Positions 36,392-44,952 of a stretch of DNA of 64,000 nt are shown here, in pieces. The DNA is taken from the NCBI GenBank assembly GCA_018380885.1, contig JAGZSY010000020.1:1-64000 (forward strand), given 5' to 3'. The position numbers and the translations under genes were made by a program. Position 1 is the stretch's first letter. Every line of letters begins with the position of its first letter. Source of the DNA: Enterocloster asparagiformis. Lineage in GTDB: Bacteria; Bacillota; Clostridia; Lachnospirales; Lachnospiraceae. The notes under the pieces were generated by a model that was not told the DNA's origin, did no database searches, and worked only from the letters and a program-made list of their open reading frames with translations.

Positions 36392-36934
36392 ATGAACTCA
36401 CTCGGCGAAACAGAAATGATCCCGGAGCCCCTGACAGAGGAGGAGCTTTTAGACCTGAACGAACTCCTTCTGGACACCAGGGAGCAAGGCCAACTCATGC
36501 AGGAGCTGATCGACAGCCAAATCCGCAAGAAGGATGAGCTGATCGACCGCCTGCATCAGGAGCTGGAGTATTACAAACAGGACCAGGCGGGCCGCCTGGT
36601 GGAGCAGGTGATGAAGGAATTGATCGGACTGCTGGGAAGAATGCAGAAAAAGCTCAATTCCCCCCAATGGCCTCAAATGGACGCGGAAGCGCTGCGGCAG
36701 GAATTTACCTACCTGGAGGAGGACATTTCAGATCTTCTGGAACGCCAGAACATCGAACCCTTTAGCACCCTGCCGGGCGAACGCTTTGAGGGCGGCCGGC
36801 ACCGGGCCATGGCCGTGGAGCCGGCGGCCGAACAGCAGCTGGACCACACGGTGAAGGCCAGCCTCAGCCCCGGCTACGCCAAAGGGGAAAGGGTGCTGCT
36901 TCCGGAGCGCGTTATCGTGTACCGTTTTCAATAG
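36392..36934 (+). CDS. GrpE-like nucleotide exchange factor
   Basis: The protein has 180 residues. Residues about 15-70 form a charged coiled coil (LLDTREQGQLMQELIDSQIR, RLHQELEYYKQ), then a helical middle. The last 30 residues end in LSPGYAKGERVLLPERVIVY, the GrpE beta-wing pattern (GY..g.RVlrPa.V.V). The rest has little visible GrpE identity. AAAGGAG precedes the start. It is first in an operon with a DnaK-like gene 115 bases on. It probably releases ADP from that Hsp70 rather than from the housekeeping DnaK, which is an inference from context. Confidence 0.75.
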   Translation: MNSLGETEMIPEPLTEEELLDLNELLLDTREQGQLMQELIDSQIRKKDELIDRLHQELEYYKQDQAGRLVEQVMKELIGLLGRMQKKLNSPQWPQMDAEALRQEFTYLEEDISDLLERQNIEPFSTLPGERFEGGRHRAMAVEPAAEQQLDHTVKASLSPGYAKGERVLLPERVIVYRFQ

Positions 36935-37049
36935 ACCGGCGGGCCATACCGCCTGTATCAGACAAAGCAAGTCCCCCGCGGCCGGCCCCGGATTTCAGCC
37001 GGTCCTGCCCACAGCGCCGGCGGGAGGAGACAGAGATCGAAGGGAGAAT

Positions 37050-38711
37050 ATGAATATGAATTACGTTTTTGGAATTGACCTGGGAACCACCTATTCCTGC
37101 ATCGCCTACATGGATGAGTACGGCAAGCCGGTTGTATTGAAGAACAGCGACGGCGACCACACCACCCCCTCCGTGGTCATGGTGGAATCAGCGGACAACG
37201 TGGTGGTGGGCATGGAGGCCAAGCGGTCCATCGAGGTGGACCCGGACCGGACCGTGCAGTTTATCAAGCGCAAAATGGGCAAGGAGAACGACAAGGTCAC
37301 CCTGGCCGGGATCACCTACAGCGCCCCTGAGATTTCCGCCTACATTCTGAAAAAGCTGGTGAAGGACGCCAACGACGAGCTGATCCAGAACGGCGTGATC
37401 GCCGAGGGCCAGGAGGTCCGTGACGTGGTCATCACCTGCCCCGCCTACTTTGGCATGAACGAGCGCCAGGCCACCAAGACCGCCGGGGAGCTGGCGGGCT
37501 TAAACGTGCTCAACATCATCAACGAGCCCACGGCCGCTGCCATCAGCTACGGGGCGGCGGGCAGCTCCAAAAATGAGACCGTGCTGGTGTACGATCTGGG
37601 CGGCGGCACCTTCGACATCACGGTGATGGAGATAAACGGCAGCAATATTTCCGTCATCTGCACCGGCGGAGACGACACCCTGGGCGGAAAGGACTGGGAC
37701 GAGGCGCTGATGGACTATGTGACGGAGCGCTACGAGGAGGAGAACGGCGAGGATCTCTCCGAGGACCCGGACGCCGTCGCCTCCCTGTACGTGGACGTGG
37801 AGACCTGGAAGAAATCCCTGACAGCCCGCGAGAAGGTGAACATTTCCGTAAACGGGAGCGCGGGCCGGTTCCGCGAGGAGCTGACCCGGGAAAAGTACGA
37901 GGAGCTGACCCACGACCTGTTAAGCCGGACTAAAAACCTGCTGGACGAGGTGTTAAAAAACGCGTCCCAGAAGGGCTGTCCCCCGAGCAGGATCGACAAG
38001 ATTCTGCTGGTAGGCGGTTCCTCCCGGATGCCCCAGGTGGCTAAAATGATCGAGGCCGACTACCACATCACCCCGGTGCTCCAGGACCCGGATGAGGCGG
38101 TGGCCAAGGGAGCCGCCATCTATGCCAGCAACGAGAAGCAGTACAGCGACTTCTTGCTGGAGGAAGCCCAGAAAACAGGGAAATCCGTGGAGGAGCTGAC
38201 CGAGGAGAACCTAAAGACCGGCGGCTCCCTGGACAAAAAATTCTCCCTCGCCTCCGCCAGCTACGGCGCCATGAAGATGAATATCAGCAACGTGCTCTCC
38301 CGCACCTACGGCATCAGCGCCTACAACGACAACGACGAGCTGGAAATCTGCAATATGCTCATGAGCAACGACAAGCTTCCGGCCACCACCACCCGCTCCT
38401 TCTGGACGGCGGAGAACAACCAGAGCGGCGCCGATCTGCCCATCTATGAGACCAGGAGCATGGACAGCTCCCTCCCCATCGGGGACAGGGAACCCCTCAC
38501 CACGATCCATATGCGCTTTAACCAGCGGGTGCCCAAGGGAACGGAGCTGAAGGTCATGCTGGCCCTGGACAATTCGGGAATCCTGCACGTGATGGCCGAG
38601 GAGCTCTGCAAGCACAGCAAGCTGGAGACCACCTTCGACCTCTCCAACCAGATGTCGGAGAGCGAGCGGATCGCAGCCGTGCGGAGAGCAGCCGGAACCA
38701 CGGTGGAGTGA
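37050..38711 (+). CDS. divergent, lidless Hsp70 (DnaK-like) protein
   Basis: The 553-residue protein has a well-kept ATPase half: phosphate-1 GIDLGTTYSCIAY, phosphate-2 YDLGGGTFDITV, connect INEPTAAAISYG, adenosine LLVGGSSRMPQV. The VLLLDV interdomain linker of DnaK is not there; residues about 370-410 are instead an acidic helix-like insert (LEEAQKTGKSVEELTEENLK). A beta-sandwich-like substrate region follows, but the protein ends where the helical lid would begin (DnaK is about 610-640 residues). Two ATGs (37050, 37056) fit the AGGGAG site. Altered coupling and fast substrate exchange are inferred. Confidence 0.88.
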   Translation: MNMNYVFGIDLGTTYSCIAYMDEYGKPVVLKNSDGDHTTPSVVMVESADNVVVGMEAKRSIEVDPDRTVQFIKRKMGKENDKVTLAGITYSAPEISAYILKKLVKDANDELIQNGVIAEGQEVRDVVITCPAYFGMNERQATKTAGELAGLNVLNIINEPTAAAISYGAAGSSKNETVLVYDLGGGTFDITVMEINGSNISVICTGGDDTLGGKDWDEALMDYVTERYEEENGEDLSEDPDAVASLYVDVETWKKSLTAREKVNISVNGSAGRFREELTREKYEELTHDLLSRTKNLLDEVLKNASQKGCPPSRIDKILLVGGSSRMPQVAKMIEADYHITPVLQDPDEAVAKGAAIYASNEKQYSDFLLEEAQKTGKSVEELTEENLKTGGSLDKKFSLASASYGAMKMNISNVLSRTYGISAYNDNDELEICNMLMSNDKLPATTTRSFWTAENNQSGADLPIYETRSMDSSLPIGDREPLTTIHMRFNQRVPKGTELKVMLALDNSGILHVMAEELCKHSKLETTFDLSNQMSESERIAAVRRAAGTTVE

Positions 38712-38724
38712 GGAGGAACACGGT

Positions 38725-39141
38725 ATGATCTGTCTTTTAGTATTTATCTGCTGCCTGACGGCCGCCATCTCCCTGGCGGCGGGCGTGATGTTAAAAAGCT
38801 TAAACTCCCTGGTGGAGGCGTTTCTGGATATTGCGGCCAAGTACGGGATGATCCTGATCGGCGCCATGCTCTTTTTCCTGGCGCTGTTCGTCGTGGCCAG
38901 CGCGGTGATCGAGTTCATAAACGGAGGCAACCTTCTGCTGATCCTGTTGAGCCTGGTCCTCTGGCTGATTCCACTGGGCCTGCTGGCCTTCTTCGCCACC
39001 CTGGTCGGTTCCATCGCCTACCTGGTGCTGGGGCTGATCTGCTGCGGCGTCATGCTCGTATCGGGCCTGATAGGGGAACTGTCCATGAGCCTGTTTAACG
39101 GGATGCTGGGCATCATGGCAAAGCAGTCCAAGAGGAGGTAG
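38725..39141 (+). CDS. small polytopic membrane protein of the Hsp70 operon
   Basis: The 138-residue hydrophobic protein has about four TM segments (2-22, 40-65, 70-95, 95-120) and a short basic tail AKQSKRR. I do not recognise a family. GAGGA precedes the ATG. It sits 13 bases after the DnaK-like gene and 9 bases before the J-like gene, so it must be co-transcribed. With the J-like membrane protein it may form the membrane anchor of the Hsp70 module. Confidence 0.78.
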   Translation: MICLLVFICCLTAAISLAAGVMLKSLNSLVEAFLDIAAKYGMILIGAMLFFLALFVVASAVIEFINGGNLLLILLSLVLWLIPLGLLAFFATLVGSIAYLVLGLICCGVMLVSGLIGELSMSLFNGMLGIMAKQSKRR

Positions 39142-39150
39142 GCGTTTAAA

Positions 39151-41136
39151 ATGGCTGACATCAAAGAACGAATCCAGCGGAAATACGGGATTGACATCGA
39201 TGCGCTCAACCTGTTTTCCCTCTACAAACTCAGCGGTCCCGACGTGACGGACCAAGAACTGGAGGAAGCCCTCGCCAAAAAGCGCAAGGGCTGGAACCAA
39301 TTTTTAAACAGCCCCAGGGAGGACAAGGCCGCCCAGGCCAGGCAGCACCTGGAGGCCGCCGGCCGCTATGAGGCTGTGCTGCGGGATCCTTCCCTGCGAA
39401 AGGCGCTTTACGCCTACTACCAGAAGAGCGGCGGCGGGGAGGCCAATCTGGACTTTGCCCGGGAATTTTTCACCATCGTGGGCAAGACCCGGCGCATCCG
39501 CAGGCAGGAGATCGAATTTTTCTTCGAGTATTTTCCCGACCAGCGCAAGTCCCGGCAGCCCATTTTGGCGATGCTCCAAACCGAATTCAAGGTGTCCAAG
39601 CTGGACGCCCGGGGCGCGGACGGCGAGGATGAGGAGCGGGACGGCAAACGAAAGAAAAGCGCCCTGGTGGCGGACCAGTTCGACCGCTCCACCCTGTTGG
39701 GAATCCGCAAATGCCAGAGCTATCTTTTAAAAGCCGCGGCCAGCGAAAAAACGGCGGCCCAGTTCCCGGGCGTGACGGAAAGCCTCTACCGGTTTCTGGA
39801 TCTGGAGAATTGCAACGACCTTGAAGCCCTGAGGGCGGACGTGGAGGCCAAGCGCCAGAAGGCCTCCGGGCTGCGGCTGGACGGCGGCCAGGAGTACACG
39901 CCCATCCTGGACCTGTTCAACAAGATGAGCGAGCTGCTGGGACAGAACGACGTATTCTACAACTTCAGCGAGTTCAAGCTGTTGGTCAAATTCCCGCTGC
40001 TGACCCCCTATATGTACGAGATCGTGGAGGCTAAGGAACGAACCATCACCGATCTGGCCAAGGCCGCCCAGCGGGAATACGGCTTCCGGGACCAGTACGA
40101 TTTCCTCCTCTCCTACTTCCTGCCCATGTACGCAAAGTTCGGAATCTACGACAACGGCATCCGCAAGATGATGAACGACGCCAAGCGCAGGGAGGGACGC
40201 CAGAAGGTCTTAAACAGGGTGGACCGGATTCTCGGGCGCGACAGGAGCGAACCGCTTCCCCTGTGCTTTGCACCGCTGTTTTTCCTGACCTATCTGCCCG
40301 TCTACATCACCTTTGCCTTGTTTGAGCTTGTGAAGTTCATCGTTTGGAACCTGCGCTACATTGCGATTCCCGCCGCCCTGCCGGCCCTCGTTTGGCTGAC
40401 AAAGGCCACTGCGGATTTTATCGGCATCAAGCTGCCGCCCCTGTCTGAATTCAGCCTGGGCGAGTTCAGCGCCGCCTTCTGCTCCGGCATGGGCTTGCCC
40501 GGGCCTGTGGAGATCGCCGTCACCCTGCTCTTCGGGCTGGTGGTGATCGCGCTCCCCGTGGGGCTGGGCGTCTGCTGCCTGTGGGATTCCGCCACCAAGC
40601 TGCGCAAGGACTTTGACTGGAAGGGCATCGAGCGCACCTTCTGGATGATTTTAAACCAGTTCAAGCAACAGTTTAAAGCCCGCCTTGAGCGCCGCAAAGC
40701 CCTCACCCTGGCGCGCATGCTGCTGGCGGTGCTGATCAACGCGGTGCTTCTCACCGGCGTGTTCCTCTACACCCGAGACTTATCCGGCTCCCTATCCTGG
40801 AAGCTACGCCGGATTGTGTGGGAGATGAAAGCGGACTCGGCGCGCAAAAAAGCCGCCCAGGAGGCGGTGTTCTATGAATCTGTGGAGACGCAGGAGGAAG
40901 AAACCGAAACCGCCGGGGCGGACCTGCCCCTGTTTGAGATCACGGCCTCTGCGGCCAATATCCGCTCCGGCCCCGGCACGGACTGCGATGTGGTCGCCCA
41001 GGCGCCCCAGGGCAGACAGCTGGAGGGCACCGGCAGGCAGCAGCAAATGGGCTCGGTGTGGTATGAGCTGTACCTGGACGAGAGCCGCGCCTCCACCGGC
41101 TGGGCCAGCGAAAAGGTGCTGCGGCAGGTTCAGTAG
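39151..41136 (+). CDS. membrane J-like protein with C-terminal SH3 domain
   Basis: The protein has 661 residues. Residues about 20-92 match a J-domain in layout (DQELEEALAKKRKGWNQ as helix II, YEAVLRDPSLRKALYAYY as helix III-IV), but the HPD tripeptide is replaced by NSP. A long soluble helical region (95-365) follows, then hydrophobic segments at about 371-397, 402-420, 453-476 and 522-541. The tail (593-660) is a bacterial SH3 domain: SAANIRSGPGTDCDVVA, then a GWASEKVL end. The loss of HPD suggests Hsp70 recruitment without the usual ATPase trigger. It is the last gene of the operon. The side of the membrane on which SH3 lies is unclear. Confidence 0.8.
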   Translation: MADIKERIQRKYGIDIDALNLFSLYKLSGPDVTDQELEEALAKKRKGWNQFLNSPREDKAAQARQHLEAAGRYEAVLRDPSLRKALYAYYQKSGGGEANLDFAREFFTIVGKTRRIRRQEIEFFFEYFPDQRKSRQPILAMLQTEFKVSKLDARGADGEDEERDGKRKKSALVADQFDRSTLLGIRKCQSYLLKAAASEKTAAQFPGVTESLYRFLDLENCNDLEALRADVEAKRQKASGLRLDGGQEYTPILDLFNKMSELLGQNDVFYNFSEFKLLVKFPLLTPYMYEIVEAKERTITDLAKAAQREYGFRDQYDFLLSYFLPMYAKFGIYDNGIRKMMNDAKRREGRQKVLNRVDRILGRDRSEPLPLCFAPLFFLTYLPVYITFALFELVKFIVWNLRYIAIPAALPALVWLTKATADFIGIKLPPLSEFSLGEFSAAFCSGMGLPGPVEIAVTLLFGLVVIALPVGLGVCCLWDSATKLRKDFDWKGIERTFWMILNQFKQQFKARLERRKALTLARMLLAVLINAVLLTGVFLYTRDLSGSLSWKLRRIVWEMKADSARKKAAQEAVFYESVETQEEETETAGADLPLFEITASAANIRSGPGTDCDVVAQAPQGRQLEGTGRQQQMGSVWYELYLDESRASTGWASEKVLRQVQ

Positions 41137-41246
41137 GGTGAGTCGTGCTTTGCCGCAGGGCGACCTCCGCAGTTCATCTCAGGCGGCCTGTAGCGTCCCT
41201 TCCGGACTCAATTCACACCGGCGGTTTTCACCTCCGCCGCAATATG

Positions 41247-41305
41247 GAAATGCCGATTTCCCGGCGCCGCGGCTGTAAGCCAATGTACCGGGAAATCGGC
41301 ATTTC
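41247..41305. repeat. long inverted repeat after the Hsp70 operon
   Basis: GAAATGCCGATTTCCCGG (41247-41264) and its exact complement (41288-41305) form an 18-bp stem with a 23-nt loop, 110 bases after the J-like stop. It lacks a clean T-tract on either strand. It may be a terminator or the mark of a lost element. Confidence 0.6.
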
Positions 41306-41338
41306 GTCCCATAAAGCTGGGATTCGTCTGATCAAATC

Positions 41339-41539
41339 CTATTGTTTTTCCGCTCTTTTAAAAAGAGCGATCACACACCATATGGTGGCTAAAAATTGCA
41401 TGATAAATATAAAATTACAAATATATCTTTTCCAAAAGGTCAAATCAGAACCACCTGCAAAAGCATATCCAATACAGGCGGCAAGCAGGCTAAATATGAC
41501 TGCCAATGTGCTGACCAATATTTTATATCCTTTGCTCAT
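41339..41539 (-). CDS. small two-helix membrane protein
   Basis: The 66-residue protein starts at the ATG at 41539; GGGAG 9 nt upstream favours it over the ATG at 41545. It has two hydrophobic helices (ILVSTLAVIFSLLAACIGYA and FIFIMQFLATIWCVIALF) and basic ends. No family is recognised. Its base composition is more AT-rich than its neighbours. It could be an uncharacterised small membrane protein; the evidence is only the helices and ribosome-binding site. Confidence 0.5.
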   Translation of the reverse strand: MSKGYKILVSTLAVIFSLLAACIGYAFAGGSDLTFWKRYICNFIFIMQFLATIWCVIALFKRAEKQ

Positions 41540-41597
41540 CGCCATCGTCTCCCACAGGTTTTAATCGCGCAGACTGATCACCCGGAATCAAAATTCT

Positions 41598-42020
41598 CTA
41601 CAGCCGATCCCCGTTATCCCTCATAAACCTGTACTCCGCCACCGACCGGTCGAAGGTCCTGATGTGGTAGTAGAGCCATTCGGTCACTTTCTTGTTGACC
41701 TGCTCCACGAACTCCGGCGTGGGGCCCTCCTCTTCCTCCAGCATACTGTGAAGCTCCTCCACGGTCCGGCGCAGCTCCTCGTGCTTGGCCTTGTGCTCTG
41801 CGATGCCCGGATAGCCGATCTCCTCCTGAAGCTTCTCCTCTTCCCCGAAATGAAATTCCGTGTAATCCGCCAGATAGTTCAACATCTGCACCGCGGCCCT
41901 GAGGTTCGCGTTTTCCTCACAGCTCCTCAAAAGGTCATTAATCTTGCCGATCAGCTCCCTGTGCTGGGAATCGATCATCTCATCGCCGGTCACCAACGTA
42001 TCGTCAAATTCCGCGTACAT
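41598..42020 (-). CDS. bacteriohemerythrin
   Basis: The 140-residue protein has the di-iron hemerythrin ligands in order: His in SQHREL, His and Glu in HFGEEE, two His in HKAKHEEL, and His with Asp in YYHIRTFDRSV. It is a cytoplasmic O2- or NO-binding four-helix bundle, often protective in anaerobes. GGAGG has a 7-nt spacing to the ATG at 42020, and only 1 nt to the earlier ATG at 42026, which decides the start. Confidence 0.93.
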   Translation of the reverse strand: MYAEFDDTLVTGDEMIDSQHRELIGKINDLLRSCEENANLRAAVQMLNYLADYTEFHFGEEEKLQEEIGYPGIAEHKAKHEELRRTVEELHSMLEEEEGPTPEFVEQVNKKVTEWLYYHIRTFDRSVAEYRFMRDNGDRL

Positions 42021-42201
42021 ATGCATACCTCCTCAAATTCTTATGTTGGTTACAGTGTACCACGAAATTTGTCCTTTTACTATGACATTTGCAACAATTT
42101 CCGATCTTTCCTGCAAAGCAGGCGCCCATTGCAGGGCCGCGTCTGACAAAGCCTTCCCTGCGGCGCGGCGTGCGGACCCGGCAGGTACCGCAAAATCTGC
42201 C

Positions 42202-43548
42202 TCAGCGCTCCAGCACCTCCCTGCCCCTGTGTCTCATAAACCAGAAATAGTAGGGCACCTCTAAAAGCAGCATCATGCTCCAGCCGATGGCGCAGGCGTA
42301 GGCCGCGCCCTGCATCCCCATCCGGGGGGCCAGCAGGTACACGAAAATCACCCGGATGCTGGTCTGGGTGAAGGTGCCCAACAGGGTGATGCTCATATTG
42401 CCCATGCCCCTGAAAAAGCCCTGTATGCCGTTGGTAAAGGCCGGAAACAGGTAGAAAAACGCCATCAGCCCCAGATAATTGCTGCCCAGTAAGACAATGG
42501 CCTCGTTGCCCTCGGTGACGAACAGGCGCATCACCGGCTCCCGCACCAGGTTGATCACCACAAAGATCACCGCCCAGTAGCCGGCCTCCAGAAGCAGCCC
42601 GCCGGCGAATCCCCGCCTGATGCGCTCCCGCTTCTTAGCGCCCCTGTTCTGGGCCACAAAGGTGGTGATTCCGTGGGAAATGCTCTGCTCCGGCGTAAAG
42701 GCGTAGTCGTCCACCCGGTTCACGGCGTTAAAGGCAGCGATCATGTCCACGCCCAGGGGATTGATGGCCCCCTGGATCAGCAGCTTGCCGATGGGCTGGC
42801 AGGACTGCTGCAGGGCCGTGACGCTGCCATAGCGCAGGGTCTGGCGCAGCAGTCCCCCGTCCATGCGAAACTCCCCTCTTCTGAGCTGCAGCATGGGAAT
42901 CCTCCTGTACACATAGCCTATGCACAGCAGGGCCGAGGCCGCCTCCGCGATCACTGTGGTCACGGCGGAGCAGACGATGCCAAAGCCCAGGCCGCCGATG
43001 AAAATCAGATCCAGCACCGCGTTTAACACGGCGGAGAACGCCAGGAATCTCAGGGGCGTCCGGGAGTCCCCCACGCTCTTTAAGGCCGAGGACACTGCGT
43101 TGTAGAAATAGGTGAACGGCGCGCCCAAAAAGATGATGCGCAGATAAGTGGCCGCCATGTCCAGCAGCTCCCCCGGCACGTTTAAGGCCGCCAGCAGCGG
43201 CCTTGCAAGCAGCGCGCCGAGAAAGGCCACGACCAGCGAGAAATAGCAGCCGAAAATCACCGTGGTGGACATCTCCCGCTTCAGCTTCTCATGTTCTCCT
43301 GCGCCGAAGAACTCGCTCATCAGCACGGACGCGCCCATGCAGATGCCCGAGATGCCCAGAATCACGATGCTCATCACCGGGTTGGCCGTGCCCTCCGCCG
43401 CCAGAGCCTCCTTGCCGATAAAACGGCCGGCGATGATGGAATCCACCACGTTGTAGGTGAGCTGGAACAGGTTCCCCGCGATCAGGGGCAGGGAATAGTT
43501 GATCAGATGCCGGGGAATGTTCCCCTCCGTCATGTTTACGGCTGCCAT
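42202..43548 (-). CDS. MATE-family efflux transporter
   Basis: The 448-residue protein has twelve TM helices with MATE repeats (PLIAGNLFQLTYNVVDSIIAG in the first half, SVTALQQSCQPIGKLLIQG in the second). It differs in sequence from the other two MATE proteins here and is not next to a MarR. Its promoter carries a perfect catabolite-response-like palindrome just after the transcription start (43612-43625). The substrate is unknown. Confidence 0.93.
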   Translation of the reverse strand: MAAVNMTEGNIPRHLINYSLPLIAGNLFQLTYNVVDSIIAGRFIGKEALAAEGTANPVMSIVILGISGICMGASVLMSEFFGAGEHEKLKREMSTTVIFGCYFSLVVAFLGALLARPLLAALNVPGELLDMAATYLRIIFLGAPFTYFYNAVSSALKSVGDSRTPLRFLAFSAVLNAVLDLIFIGGLGFGIVCSAVTTVIAEAASALLCIGYVYRRIPMLQLRRGEFRMDGGLLRQTLRYGSVTALQQSCQPIGKLLIQGAINPLGVDMIAAFNAVNRVDDYAFTPEQSISHGITTFVAQNRGAKKRERIRRGFAGGLLLEAGYWAVIFVVINLVREPVMRLFVTEGNEAIVLLGSNYLGLMAFFYLFPAFTNGIQGFFRGMGNMSITLLGTFTQTSIRVIFVYLLAPRMGMQGAAYACAIGWSMMLLLEVPYYFWFMRHRGREVLER

Positions 43549-43611
43549 GGTCTGCCTTCTCCTCGCCGCGCACCACGCGTCCGCCGCCCCGCCGCGGGGA
43601 GGCGCCGTATA

Positions 43612-43668
43612 TGTAAGCGCTTACAATCATTCTTATTCCATTATATTGCAGACGCAGACAAAGCGCAA
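43612..43668 (-). promoter_or_regulatory. promoter with cre-like palindrome before the MATE gene
   Basis: Minus-strand TTGCGC (43668-43663), 17 nt, TATAAT (43645-43640). TGTAAGCGCTTACA (43612-43625) is a perfect palindrome that meets the CcpA cre consensus TGNAANCGNWWNCA and lies about 8-21 bases into the transcript, a road-block position. The rest of the 308-base gap to 43857 has a GGCGGGAAA/TTTCCCGCC inverted repeat (43749-43757, 43841-43849) and no gene. Confidence 0.65.
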
Positions 43669-43856
43669 GGGCTTTTTTCCCCGTCCGTTGCCTCCCTCAG
43701 GGCAGGTCGTGACAGTTCAGACTGCTCATCTGCCTGACCGAAAAAGGCCGGCGGGAAAGCGTCGGATGCCCATCCGATGTAAAAATTGACACGGAAGCCC
43801 GCTCACAAGCGAACCTGACGCGTTTTCCCGTGCCGATTTTCCCGCCGTCCGAAGGG

Positions 43857-44735
43857 TTACGGCAGGTCCGCGATTCTCCCCTTCAAAAATCTGATGAAAT
43901 ATTTGGCCGCAATGGGCAGGGCGTCCTTATCCTTGAACACCAGCCCGATTTTCCGCGTCACAGCCGGCTTAACCGGCCTGACAGCGACCCGGTAGCCGGT
44001 CCTCTGCAGCACCAGCTCCGGCAGGATGCTGACACCCAGCCCGGTCTCGATCATGGACAGAATAGAATAATCGTCGTGGACGCGCAGGCGGATATTGGGC
44101 TTAAGCCCGATCTGAGAAAACGCCTCCAGCGGCTCGCTGAGCGCCCCCTCCTCCAGCAGCAGAAACGGCTCCCCGGCCAGCTGCTTAAGCTCCACAAAAG
44201 GCTCCGCCGCCAGCGGGTGGTCCGCCGGAAGCACGGCCCGCAGCTCCCCTTCCTTGAGAAATTGGGTGCACATGCCCTGGACAGCGTCGGGGTTGACAAA
44301 CCCAAAATCCGCCTCCCCGGTGCGCACCCACTCGGGAATCGTGGTGTAATCCCCCTGGTGGAGCACAAACTGCACCTTGGGGTACTGCTCCCCAAATTCT
44401 TTGATCAGCCGGGGCAGCCAGTGACAGGAGATGCTGGATATGGTGCCGATTCGGACCACCCCTGTCTCCAGCCCCCTGATCTCGCCGGCCTTCCCCAGCA
44501 TGGCCTGGTACTGTAAAACCGTACCGCGGATAAAGGGGTACAGATCCTCCCCCTCCGGAGTCAGGCGGATTCCCACCCGGGAGCGGTACAAAAGCTGGAT
44601 GGACAGCTCGTCCTCCAGGGAGGCGATCATCTGGCTGACGGCGGACTGGGTGTATCCCAGCGCCTGCGCGGCCCTGGTAAAGCTGCCCAGCTCCACAATT
44701 TTCTGGAATGTGATATACCGGTTCATGGGACACAT
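43857..44735 (-). CDS. LysR-family transcriptional regulator
   Basis: The protein has 289-292 residues, with the helix-turn-helix at the start (GSFTRAAQALGYTQSAVSQM, then SRVGIRLTPEG) and a LysR effector domain with GLGVSILPE. The longer frame to 44936 is not used by the family. ATGs at 44735 and 44726 are both possible; AAAGG lies 3 or 12 nt before them. It is divergent from the PhzF-like gene, with a CAGTATATACTG palindrome (44788-44799) between, so it probably regulates that gene. Confidence 0.9.
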   Translation of the reverse strand: MCPMNRYITFQKIVELGSFTRAAQALGYTQSAVSQMIASLEDELSIQLLYRSRVGIRLTPEGEDLYPFIRGTVLQYQAMLGKAGEIRGLETGVVRIGTISSISCHWLPRLIKEFGEQYPKVQFVLHQGDYTTIPEWVRTGEADFGFVNPDAVQGMCTQFLKEGELRAVLPADHPLAAEPFVELKQLAGEPFLLLEEGALSEPLEAFSQIGLKPNIRLRVHDDYSILSMIETGLGVSILPELVLQRTGYRVAVRPVKPAVTRKIGLVFKDKDALPIAAKYFIRFLKGRIADLP

Positions 44736-44952
44736 TAGCCTTTCTAATATTTGCATTAACAGGATTCGTTTTACTAATCTTGTGGTCCAGTATATACTGA
44801 AAACGTGGAAAACACAAGGCTGCGTTTTGGGCCTCCGCCGGAAACTGCGGGCGTGGGAACGCGTGACAAACGGATGTCCCCGCGGCACGGCCCGGCGGCG
44901 GCCTGCGGAAAAGAAATCCAATCGGCAAGAATGCAAAGAGGAGTGATCGGAA

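Noticed and set aside
36230..36400. CIRCE/HrcA control of the Hsp70-like operon
   Set aside because: No TTAGCACTC-N9-GAGTGCTAA repeat is present in the leader.
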